From: Xenorhabdus cabanillasii | GTDB lineage: Bacteria > Pseudomonadota > Gammaproteobacteria > Enterobacterales > Enterobacteriaceae | Direction of reading: 5' to 3' | Assembly: GCF_003386665.1 (NCBI RefSeq) | Contig: NZ_QTUB01000001.1 | Span: 3,472,001 to 3,536,000, forward strand | Length of the DNA stretch: 64,000 nucleotides | Shown here: piece after piece, positions 11,151-19,442 of the stretch | Layout of the letters: each line of letters begins with the position of its first letter | How positions within the stretch are numbered: the stretch's first letter is position 1 | The notes under the pieces: generated by a model | Databases searched by the model: none | Seen by the model: the letters and a program-made list of their open reading frames with translations, nothing else | What the model was told of the DNA's origin: nothing | Translations under genes and position numbers: made by a program

Positions 11151-12785
11151 TCACTGTAACCTGTCCTTGGATTTCGCCAAGGGTGAAAAAAACAGGGCGA
11201 TGGCGTTAACAAACAAAATCAGCCCCGCAGCCGCAACAGGCAGACTTAAAGGCCCCCACACCCACAAATTTGACCATCCCAATCCCAGTAACAGTTTCGG
11301 TGCCAGTGCAAGCAACGCGATAATCGCCGCATTCAGTACGATGAAATGGATGGAACGATGTTTGATGAAATAGTCATAACTGAAAGGTTTTTTCCCGCTC
11401 TTGTACTGATAAATAAACACCAGTAAAAGGAGCGTCCCTCCCAACCAAAAAATCACCGCCATCACAGAGGACACCCAGTCGTTCATATCGATAGCAGGAT
11501 TTTCTGGCAAGAACTGCGGGGAAGCGCCACGCAAATATTTGAATATCGACTGCCCCAACGCCATGATTTGAGGGCTGTTGCTGTTTCCCAGCAAGGCAAT
11601 ACCGACGCCTGCCTCTGGATCAAACGCAACATAAGCGGCAGCATTGGGATTCTGCCCCGGGTGGCTCCAGTGCGTGGCGGCGTAGCCAAGGGCGTTGTCG
11701 GTTTCCACATCCCAGCCATAAGCGTAACCTTGTCCCCCTTCTCCCGCGTAAGGCCGTTTTGCTTGTTCCAACGCCTTATATAACGCAGACAATGAGTGAC
11801 CTTCGTGCTCCACTGGCAGACGGTGCAACAAAAACTGTAACCAAACTGCCATATCCTGCGGCGTGCTGAGTACATAACCTGCCGGGGCATTCTGCCAATA
11901 CCGGGGAGCGTCGTAGGGCAATGCCGCCATAAAACTGATCTTATATCCCGGAATGCGCGCCAATGGAGGGGATTCCGCCGAAGCACTTTCTGTTGCGGTA
12001 CTTCCTGTTGTAGTACTTCCTGTTAATGTGCTTCCTTCAACTACGGTGTGTTTCATGCCCAAAGGCAGAAACACCTTCTCCCGCAATAACGTTGCAAAAG
12101 AGTGCCCCGTTGCCCGTTCAGCCACCAAACCGAGCAAACTGTAATTCAGCGTGGCATATTCCTCATGGGTGCCGACCAAATGGGTCAGGGGAACGTTTTT
12201 GAGCAACTCCGGCAGTTGTGATAATGCAGCCTGATTAGTGTTTGGTTGCAGTAAATCAAGGGTATCGCTTGAAATACCGCTGTTATGGAACAACAGATTC
12301 TGTATCTGAATGGCGGAATAGCCCATTTGGGGATTTTCCGCCAGTTCCGGTATCCACTGAGTGATCGCATCTTCCCGACTCAGCACCCCTTCCTGTTCAA
12401 GCAACGCGATCAGCAACCCCGTGAAAGCCTTGGAAGTCGAGGCCAGTTCAAACATCCCCTCTTCTTGCTTGCCCAAATGCAGGGTATACACTTTATTGCC
12501 GACCACCATGCTCAACCCGCCACTGGGCACCTGCACGGTATCCCAGTTCTGATTTAACTCAGCAGCTATTTTCTCCAAATCAATTTGTTGCCTTTCGACC
12601 GATTGTTTCTCGAGCAGCTTCTTTTTGAGCGATTGATTTGAATTGACTGAGCTTGACGTGCCGGAACTAAAGCTAACCTGTACTGGGTTGACCTGCTCCG
12701 AATTAACTTGTCCCGCATGGCCCGGTAATCCAAGCCACATGGCGGCAAGGAAAATACCTATCCGGGTACTTCTAAAATTAGTCAT
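11151..12785 (-). CDS. Membrane-anchored periplasmic serine peptidase, ClbP/XcnG/ZmaM-like prodrug activator
   Basis: A 544-residue S12 (beta-lactamase-like) peptidase. It has an N-terminal signal-like segment (residues 9-22 hydrophobic), the catalytic pair of an SxxK motif (Ser116, Lys119 in ASTSK), a Tyr in NYSLLG (Tyr215), a HPGQNPN segment, and three hydrophobic helices in the last 110 residues. This layout, catalytic domain outside and three C-terminal membrane helices, is that of ClbP (colibactin), XcnG (xenocoumacin) and ZmaM (zwittermicin), which remove an N-acyl-D-Asn cap from the finished molecule after export. The operon also encodes the matching C-A(Asn)-T-E module, which supports this role. 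I start it at 12785 because AAGGGAG stands eight bases upstream and a signal peptide follows directly; the longer upstream extension overlaps the PKS. An odd Ser/Thr-rich pentapeptide repeat lies near residue 247. Confidence 0.9.
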   Translation of the reverse strand: MTNFRSTRIGIFLAAMWLGLPGHAGQVNSEQVNPVQVSFSSGTSSSVNSNQSLKKKLLEKQSVERQQIDLEKIAAELNQNWDTVQVPSGGLSMVVGNKVYTLHLGKQEEGMFELASTSKAFTGLLIALLEQEGVLSREDAITQWIPELAENPQMGYSAIQIQNLLFHNSGISSDTLDLLQPNTNQAALSQLPELLKNVPLTHLVGTHEEYATLNYSLLGLVAERATGHSFATLLREKVFLPLGMKHTVVEGSTLTGSTTTGSTATESASAESPPLARIPGYKISFMAALPYDAPRYWQNAPAGYVLSTPQDMAVWLQFLLHRLPVEHEGHSLSALYKALEQAKRPYAGEGGQGYAYGWDVETDNALGYAATHWSHPGQNPNAAAYVAFDPEAGVGIALLGNSNSPQIMALGQSIFKYLRGASPQFLPENPAIDMNDWVSSVMAVIFWLGGTLLLLVFIYQYKSGKKPFSYDYFIKHRSIHFIVLNAAIIALLALAPKLLLGLGWSNLWVWGPLSLPVAAAGLILFVNAIALFFSPLAKSKDRLQ

Positions 12786-12798
12786 TGAATCTACTCCC

Positions 12799-15700
12799 TT
12801 ATTCAGATGCACTGTCCCGTAATTTGCGACGAGCCTGCAATGAACGTCGTTTATCCCCCAATCCGGGCTGCGGCATTTGCGATTCATTTTCTGTGACTGG
12901 TTTTCCTGCAACTGGCTGTTCTACAGATTGAGATGGCGCCAGTTCCTTGCTCAACTCACGCAAAGACGCAGCTTTAAATAACAAGGTCACGGGGATATCG
13001 CGCTCCAGCCGTTGCTCCAGACGTTTGGCGAATTGGATGAGATCCAGCGAAGTTGCTCCCAAAGAGAAGAAACTGGCATCCACATCCAAATCGTCCATTC
13101 CCAAAAAATCTGCCAGCATGGAACGGAGCGACTTAAGCAGCTCTTCCGCATTCACTCCTTTCAAGGATTGTTGGTCGCCATCATTGGTGACACTCGGCGC
13201 ATTCAGGGTTGAATCGCTGCTGAACAGCATTTGTTGGGTATGCCGCTGTTTTTCCAGCACAGAGCCAATGGGCAGTTTGGAGACCGCAACATAGGATAAT
13301 GAGGTTTGGCGAACCAATGCCGCCATCGCCATGGCTATCTGCGTTCCTTCAGCATTGGAGAGCCCTTCCGCCCGCAGTTTTTCCACAAAGCTGCGTTCCT
13401 TATTGCGCTCATCCATCGCAATGACAATCTTGCCGATATGTTTTCCCTGAGCCATATACTGGAATGCCCCGGAAATTTCTTTGGCGGGATAGACTTTCGT
13501 CGGTAAAGGTTTAAGTACCTCTTGTGTCAGTAAAGTAGTAACTTCTGACCACGCCTCTTGATAAACCGGGTGTTCCGCTCCGGCCTGTACTGCATGGAAG
13601 CTGCCCCCTCCGGCAAAGATCGACAGACCTAATTGCCAGTTTTGCAAAATGTCCCGCAATCCCAGCTCCAGGAAGTGACCCTGTGGTGCCAGAAGTGAAA
13701 CGCTTTCTGCCAATAATTCCCCTGCCAACGCATTGAGGATCACATCAAACGGCCGCTCTCCCAATTCACGGCGGAAAACATCCCCGAATTCCCGAGTTCT
13801 GGAATTTGCCGCTCCTTTAGCGCCCATGCCCATCAACAAACGGCGTTTTTCTTCACTGCCAGCAGTCACCCAGACTTCTGCCCCCAAATAGAGCGCCATC
13901 TGCATTGCGGCCATTCCTACGCCACCTGCCGCAGAATGAATCAAGATGCGTTGCCTTGCTTTCAAATTGGCCGTATGTTTCAAGGCAATCCAAGCCGTGG
14001 TGAAGGCAACGGGAATACCCGCAGCTTGCTGGAATCCCAAGATTGGCGGGATCGGGGCAACAACATGCTGCGGCATCACGACGTGTTCCGCCAAACAACT
14101 GTGCCCTGCGCACATCACGCGATCCCCAACCTGAATACCAGTGACATCCCGCCCGACCCGGGTCACAATCCCTGCGGCTTCCTGACCGAAAGTCATGGTT
14201 GGATCAATCGGCGCCGGCAATACGCCAAGTGCTATCAATACGTCCTTAAAGTTAAGTCCTGCCGCCTTGACCTGAATTTCCACTTCCAGAGGGCCGGGGG
14301 CTTTACGGGCTTCAAGTTGTGAGACAAAGGAAAAATCCGCATTGCCTGTTTCACTGTGCTGCAAGCGCATGACGTGGTGCACTGGTGCGGTTTGATCCTG
14401 CAAAACCGCGGAGGCATCAACCAGTAACAGATCGTTTATCGTTACCAGCAGAGTGTCCGTCTGCGAGTAAATATTAACCTGCAACAGTTTATTGGTGCCG
14501 ATATCCTGTATCTGCACATGGCTTTTCACATGGTCAGACATGGGAGCAAATTGCGTAAATCCGCCGATTGAAACAGGAGCAAACTGCACATCGTCATTTT
14601 CTGGAGAGGCAATCAATGTCGCCGTATCCAGCAACGCAACATGAAGGCCATTGGCTTCGGCTTCCCCTTGGTAAGCGGGCGGAAGCTGCAACTGGTTCAG
14701 GATTTCATGGGTAGCGGTTTGCTCGACCGCAATAATTTGGTCAACCGAAATGACATTGTGCCAGCGAGGGCCGAAAGTCAGTGCCGCTTTCGGACTGACG
14801 CCGATATTGTCCGCAGCGCGGAACAGGTTCAGAAGAGATGATTCAGGCAGCGGTTTAATCGGCGGGAGAACCTGACTATCGCGCGGGGCAATTTTGCCAC
14901 TGGCATGTTTACTCCATGTCTCACGGGAAAATTCACCGTTACCCGAGAAAATCTCAAACCTATTCAAGTCCGCGGTAAATACGACAGCGGCATCAAGCCC
15001 AGCATTATCATTTCCTACGATCAAATCATCAACGACGATAAGGGGGCTTTCAATGGTGATCCCCTGCAATGAGAAAGCTGGCATTGTTGCGCCACCCAAT
15101 TCACTCGCGGCCCGATGTGCAAGCGCGACCATTCCCATTGCCGGCATCACGGCAGTGGATTCATCAAGACGATGCTCATCAAGCCACCAGTCATTTTTGG
15201 CCTGCAATGGATAGCGCCAAACCACAAAATCCGTGGCGTCATGCTTCACCGGATGCTTGAGTGCCAGATCCAATTGCTGCGCAGAACGCGTTGCCATGCC
15301 GGATTCTGCCCAATCATCCCACGCAATGGCCTGTGCTTTGCCGCCTTTGCTGCGCACTTGTTCTGCATAGGCTTCCAGACAGGCGTTGCCGGCAACATAA
15401 GCAATCTGCCCAATTTTTTCTTTCGGCAGTAAATTACCCAGGCTGGAAAACAGCAACAGTGCCGGATTGCCCAATCGCTTTAAATTGTCGCAGAAGAAAC
15501 GAGTTCCGGTGACTTTGGGAGCCAGTGTCGCAATGGATTCGGCCTCGGAGCGCATCTGCAACATGGCACCTTCACCCCGTCCGGCGGTATGGAATAGGTA
15601 ATCGATCCCTACCCCTCGTTTTGCCAACTGGAATACAGGTTCAAACGCTTTTTCCAGAGAATCACTCTGTCCAAGGTCAGCATGCAGGAACTCAACCCGG

Positions 15701-16215
15701 CTCCCTTTGGCTTCAAGATCCCGCGCCCATTGCAACAATGGGGCATGGGGAGAGCCATTTTCAATTTCAGCCAGCCACTCCCCTCTTTTCGGCAGCGGCT
15801 GACGCATCAGCAATAATAAGTTGCAGTGATAGACCCGCGCCAGATATTCAGCAATCGCTGAACCCATGCCGCCATTGGCACCCGTAATCAACACCCAGCT
15901 ATTTCGGCTGATATTGGGCAATGTTCGAGCCACTGGCTGTTTTTGCACCCGTGACGTGATCCGGCGGCGCCAAAAGCCCTCTTGCCCAAAGTTATTATTG
16001 TCAGAACTATTGATGTCTGGGTTACTGTTGCCGGCACTCTTCTGGCGGAAACAGTAAAATTGCCCGCCTTGCCAGCCCAGCTCTCTCCACGGCTGTAATC
16101 CACGGGCGGCACATTCTGTATCCGGACTGACCAAATCGACGCAAAGTGTCGTGATATTGGGATACTCTTCCGGCAGGATCAACAACGGCCCCTGAAGCTG
16201 GTTTTTTTTCCGCAT
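12799..16215 (-). CDS. PKS, third segment: KR-DH-ER-ACP (frameshifted gene)
   Basis: Last part of the fully reducing PKS that starts at 19442. It joins the preceding segment by dropping one base from the A8 run at 16202-16209, giving EKNQLQGPLLILPEEY. Domains: ketoreductase with ITGANGGMGS near residue 115 and a YVAGN catalytic Tyr/Asn; a dehydratase-like region with DEHRLDES near 346 and a LLDTATL half-site; an enoylreductase with LNFKDVL and the NADPH loop SAAGGVG near 757; and an acyl carrier domain with LGATSLDL near 1057. The C-terminus is a basic tail (RRSLQARRKLRD). The order KR before DH and ER differs from the usual DH-ER-KR, and the DH motifs deviate (one extra residue between His and Pro, no Gln in DxxxQ), so dehydration may be weak or done elsewhere. 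Together with KS and AT it should add one reduced two-carbon unit. Confidence 0.85.
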   Translation of the reverse strand: MRKKNQLQGPLLILPEEYPNITTLCVDLVSPDTECAARGLQPWRELGWQGGQFYCFRQKSAGNSNPDINSSDNNNFGQEGFWRRRITSRVQKQPVARTLPNISRNSWVLITGANGGMGSAIAEYLARVYHCNLLLLMRQPLPKRGEWLAEIENGSPHAPLLQWARDLEAKGSRVEFLHADLGQSDSLEKAFEPVFQLAKRGVGIDYLFHTAGRGEGAMLQMRSEAESIATLAPKVTGTRFFCDNLKRLGNPALLLFSSLGNLLPKEKIGQIAYVAGNACLEAYAEQVRSKGGKAQAIAWDDWAESGMATRSAQQLDLALKHPVKHDATDFVVWRYPLQAKNDWWLDEHRLDESTAVMPAMGMVALAHRAASELGGATMPAFSLQGITIESPLIVVDDLIVGNDNAGLDAAVVFTADLNRFEIFSGNGEFSRETWSKHASGKIAPRDSQVLPPIKPLPESSLLNLFRAADNIGVSPKAALTFGPRWHNVISVDQIIAVEQTATHEILNQLQLPPAYQGEAEANGLHVALLDTATLIASPENDDVQFAPVSIGGFTQFAPMSDHVKSHVQIQDIGTNKLLQVNIYSQTDTLLVTINDLLLVDASAVLQDQTAPVHHVMRLQHSETGNADFSFVSQLEARKAPGPLEVEIQVKAAGLNFKDVLIALGVLPAPIDPTMTFGQEAAGIVTRVGRDVTGIQVGDRVMCAGHSCLAEHVVMPQHVVAPIPPILGFQQAAGIPVAFTTAWIALKHTANLKARQRILIHSAAGGVGMAAMQMALYLGAEVWVTAGSEEKRRLLMGMGAKGAANSRTREFGDVFRRELGERPFDVILNALAGELLAESVSLLAPQGHFLELGLRDILQNWQLGLSIFAGGGSFHAVQAGAEHPVYQEAWSEVTTLLTQEVLKPLPTKVYPAKEISGAFQYMAQGKHIGKIVIAMDERNKERSFVEKLRAEGLSNAEGTQIAMAMAALVRQTSLSYVAVSKLPIGSVLEKQRHTQQMLFSSDSTLNAPSVTNDGDQQSLKGVNAEELLKSLRSMLADFLGMDDLDVDASFFSLGATSLDLIQFAKRLEQRLERDIPVTLLFKAASLRELSKELAPSQSVEQPVAGKPVTENESQMPQPGLGDKRRSLQARRKLRDSASE

Positions 16216-17422
16216 TCAACGTTTCTGTGCCATTCCATGCCGCCATTTGTGTTGCGGGGAAAAACAGCCGCATGTCCGGCACACAATTTTGTTCTGTACT
16301 CCATCTTGCTAAAGCGGTAGGCAACCAAAATGCCCAGAATTGAGCCTGTTGCGTATTTACCTCATCCAGCAGCCCGGTGATAATCACATCCATCGCTTCC
16401 GACGTCTGTAATCCTTGCTGCACCAACCATTCCGGCAATTCTGTATAGATATTTGAAAAATCACCGCCGGATCTCTTCATCATCTCAAGAAACGTATCTA
16501 TGGCGATAAACCGCAGTGTGTCGCCATTCAGCCCCAATGCGCCAGCCAGCGTGTGCTCTCTTTCCGTTACCTGTAGGCAAATTATCCACGTTGTCGGTAT
16601 TGCGTCCCGCTTGACGACGTTCTCTGGTGCCTCAACACTGACTTTTTCCCATTCAAATCCGTAATAATGTGAACCGAAAAATAGTGATGAAAGCTCAGGT
16701 ACAGCGGATGCATTCTCTTGCGTAGCCCGCTCTTGTGGCAAACACACTACCCGCTCAAACGCATGCCCGGGCAAGTGCAATTTATGCTGGGGTTGTGGGT
16801 GATTGTACGGGGAATTGTGGAGCCGTGACCATTCGATGGTGCCGCCATGTGTCCAGACCTTAGCAATAAACTGCAATACCAAATTTATTTCCTGATCCAC
16901 GCTCTCTGCCCCCAGCGTGGGTATTACTCTTTCTCCGCTCAAATGCAGCCACTTGCGCGTATGTTGCAATAAATCCACGCCGGTGCCGATTTGTGCAAAA
17001 AGTGCATCCGGATTATCTTGCCCCATCTGTTTTAACGCTGCGCCAAATTGCACAGGCATAAGTATTTGTTTGACCCAGTATTGCGGATCGCTCATTTCAT
17101 CTGCGGCGATTTTTCGCCCTAATGTCGTTGAATAAACAGTGCATTTGGCGGGTTTCAGAGGATAGTTTTTCAACAAATCACCAAACGCTTTCGCCGCCGG
17201 TTCAATCATCGGGGTATGAAAAGCATGGGATATCGGCACTCGCTTAAAGGTAAAACCATTCTGCGTTAACCAATTTTCAGCTTCTGCCGCTAATTCTCTT
17301 TCGGTCGCCAGTGCCCACGTTTTTGGGCTGAGTTCAGATATACACCAAAGTTTGTCCGGGAATTTGCCATCAAATTCTTTTTTTTGCAGAACCGTTTTTC
17401 GTGGATCGAAGGCTGGCAGCAA
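16022..17422 (-). CDS. PKS, middle segment: end of AT and linker (frameshifted gene)
   Basis: Middle part of the PKS. Its useful portion runs from the A8 run at 17378-17385 to the A8 run at 16202-16209. It carries the second half of the acyltransferase, including SHAFHTPM; the HAFH signature is that of malonyl-CoA-specific AT domains. The rest, about 250 residues, includes the post-AT linker and an apparently non-catalytic region before the KR (similar in place to the structural half of a KR), ending NGTETLNAEK. The residues before the first A8 run and after the second one are out-of-frame shadows and not real protein. No plausible ribosome site of its own is seen, so the segment is expressed only if the upstream frame is read through. 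Confidence 0.75.
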   Translation of the reverse strand: MLPAFDPRKTVLQKKEFDGKFPDKLWCISELSPKTWALATERELAAEAENWLTQNGFTFKRVPISHAFHTPMIEPAAKAFGDLLKNYPLKPAKCTVYSTTLGRKIAADEMSDPQYWVKQILMPVQFGAALKQMGQDNPDALFAQIGTGVDLLQHTRKWLHLSGERVIPTLGAESVDQEINLVLQFIAKVWTHGGTIEWSRLHNSPYNHPQPQHKLHLPGHAFERVVCLPQERATQENASAVPELSSLFFGSHYYGFEWEKVSVEAPENVVKRDAIPTTWIICLQVTEREHTLAGALGLNGDTLRFIAIDTFLEMMKRSGGDFSNIYTELPEWLVQQGLQTSEAMDVIITGLLDEVNTQQAQFWAFWLPTALARWSTEQNCVPDMRLFFPATQMAAWNGTETLNAEKKPASGAVVDPAGRVSQYHDTLRRFGQSGYRMCRPWITAVERAGLARRAILLFPPEECRQQ

Positions 17423-19442
17423 AGGCAGCGCCCTTTGGCATGTCCTCCATCAATTGCGCCCGGGCGACCATCAGTTCCATGCCTTCTTCGGGGGTGAACA
17501 CGCCCGCAATCGTCGCCACCGAAAGCTCGCCCATACTGAACCCGCACAAGGCGGCAGGCTGGCAGCCCAGTTTCTGTAACCAAATCCCCAATGCCACCTG
17601 TAAGGCATATAAAATCGGTTGGAGATGATAAGTTGACAGTTTTTCCGGTGGTTGTTTAATCCAGCCAATGACCGTTTCTTTATCCACCGATAAAAGCGCC
17701 GCAGCTTTATCCATCAGCCCCAGATAAATCTCTCCAAACTCCGGGTATTCTGCCGCGAGGCGCAGCCCCATCTCCTGTGATTGCGAACCTTGTCCCGAAA
17801 AAAGCCAAACCTGACCATCCATTATCTCACCAGCGCCATCCATCAGTTCCCAGTGGTCAAGCTGGTGTTTCCACTCATCACGGTTTTGAGCAACAAAAGC
17901 AGCGCGGCTCTCATACGCGATCCGGTTTTCCTGCAATTGACAGGCGATGGCGGCCAGATTTGACGTTGCCAGCCCGCCCTGATTCATATTGGTCACATCA
18001 AGGTGGTTGGCATATCCCTTCACCAAGGTCGCCAATGCCAGCGGTGATTTAGCAGAAAGAGGTAAAATTTGCATGGTCTCACTGCATCCTGCGCGTTCCG
18101 CTGCGTTTTCTTCTTCACTGGCAGCTTCCGGTGGCTGTTCAAGCAAAACATGAACATTCGTCCCGCCAATCCCGAATGAGCTGACACCTGCACGGCGGAT
18201 TTCTTGTTGCTGCGGCCAATCAGTGGCTTGGGTCGGTATCCAAAAAGGCGTTTTCTCCAAATTCAGGTGAGGGTTCGGCTGATTGAAATGCAATGATGGC
18301 GGGATCTTGCCAAAACGGACGCTTAAAGCGGCTTTGATAAGTCCGGCAATCCCCGCCGCCGCATCCAAATGCCCCATATTAGATTTGACACTCCCCACCG
18401 CGCACCGGAATTGGTTTAGCTCATCCGGAGACAATAGTTCCTGTGCCGTTTTGTTCAGAGCCTGAATTTCAATGGGATCACCCAGCACGGTTGCTGTTCC
18501 ATGTGCCTCAATCATTCCCAGACTTGAAAACGGAATGTCTGCTAACTGATAAACCTGTGAGATAACTTCCGCCTGCCCTTGAACACTGGGGGCTTCAAAA
18601 CTCACTTTTCTATCACCGTCATTGTTCATGCCGGATTCGACAATTACCGCATGTATGGGATCGCCGTCCGCCACTGCATCCTCCAGCAGTTTAAGCAGCA
18701 CAACCGCAACACCATTGCCATTCACGGTGCCCTGCCCGTCATCGGCAAACGTTTTGCAATGCCCGTCCGGTGACAGGATCATGCCATCCTGATGCAGATA
18801 GCCTCCCGCAACCGGATCAGTAATGCAGGCGCCCCCTGCCAGAGCCATCTCACACTCTCCCGCCAACAGCGCCTTACATGCCAAATGCACGGCAGATAAT
18901 GACGTAGAGCAGGCCGTTTGCACATGTACCGCAGGGCCGTTCAATTTCATCCGATACGCAATTTGCGCCGCAAATGAAGCCGGATCGTTGTAATTGCTGA
19001 CATCGAACATTTCCGAGATATCCTGACTGACTCCCGAGAATTGTCCCAATCGGGTCAGGTTCAGCGTAGAGCCGATAAAGACACCGGCATTTTTCAATGA
19101 CTCAGCGGGAGTCATTCCGGCATCCAGAAAGGCGTTGTAACTGACTTCATGCAGTACACGGAGTTGTGGATCCATTTTGCTGGCTTCACGGTGTGAATAA
19201 CCGAAAAATTCATAATCAAAACATTCAGTATCTTCAAGGACGGCTTTAGCAGGGACATAATTGGGCTGGTCAATAATTTCCGGATTTGCCCCGGTCGCCA
19301 GCAGTTCTTCCCGAGAGAAAAAAGACACTAATTCCTGCCCTGCCAACAGATTGCGCCAAAAACTTTGCCAATCGGGGCTTTGGGGAAATTTGCAAGAAAT
19401 GCCAATAATAGCAACTTCATTACCGGTATATTCACGCTTCAT
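17370..19442 (-). CDS. PKS, first segment: KS and start of AT (frameshifted gene)
   Basis: N-terminal part of a modular type I PKS. The ketosynthase has the complete Cys-His-His set: TACSTSLSA near residue 177, EAHGTATVLGDP near 309 and SNMGHLDAAAG near 357. The acyltransferase begins WLFSGQGSQ and has its nucleophile in GFSMGE near 636. The frame breaks in the AT at a run of eight A (17378-17385): as given it ends SAKKRI-stop, but removing one A yields SAKKEFDGKFPDK and the domain runs on. The start ATG overlaps the TGA of the upstream NRPS (ATGA), so the two proteins are translationally coupled and the KS should take the peptidyl chain from that NRPS. Whole gene: KS-AT-KR-DH-ER-ACP, 19442 to 12799. 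Confidence 0.87.
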   Translation of the reverse strand: MKREYTGNEVAIIGISCKFPQSPDWQSFWRNLLAGQELVSFFSREELLATGANPEIIDQPNYVPAKAVLEDTECFDYEFFGYSHREASKMDPQLRVLHEVSYNAFLDAGMTPAESLKNAGVFIGSTLNLTRLGQFSGVSQDISEMFDVSNYNDPASFAAQIAYRMKLNGPAVHVQTACSTSLSAVHLACKALLAGECEMALAGGACITDPVAGGYLHQDGMILSPDGHCKTFADDGQGTVNGNGVAVVLLKLLEDAVADGDPIHAVIVESGMNNDGDRKVSFEAPSVQGQAEVISQVYQLADIPFSSLGMIEAHGTATVLGDPIEIQALNKTAQELLSPDELNQFRCAVGSVKSNMGHLDAAAGIAGLIKAALSVRFGKIPPSLHFNQPNPHLNLEKTPFWIPTQATDWPQQQEIRRAGVSSFGIGGTNVHVLLEQPPEAASEEENAAERAGCSETMQILPLSAKSPLALATLVKGYANHLDVTNMNQGGLATSNLAAIACQLQENRIAYESRAAFVAQNRDEWKHQLDHWELMDGAGEIMDGQVWLFSGQGSQSQEMGLRLAAEYPEFGEIYLGLMDKAAALLSVDKETVIGWIKQPPEKLSTYHLQPILYALQVALGIWLQKLGCQPAALCGFSMGELSVATIAGVFTPEEGMELMVARAQLMEDMPKGAAFAASLRSTKNGSAKKRI

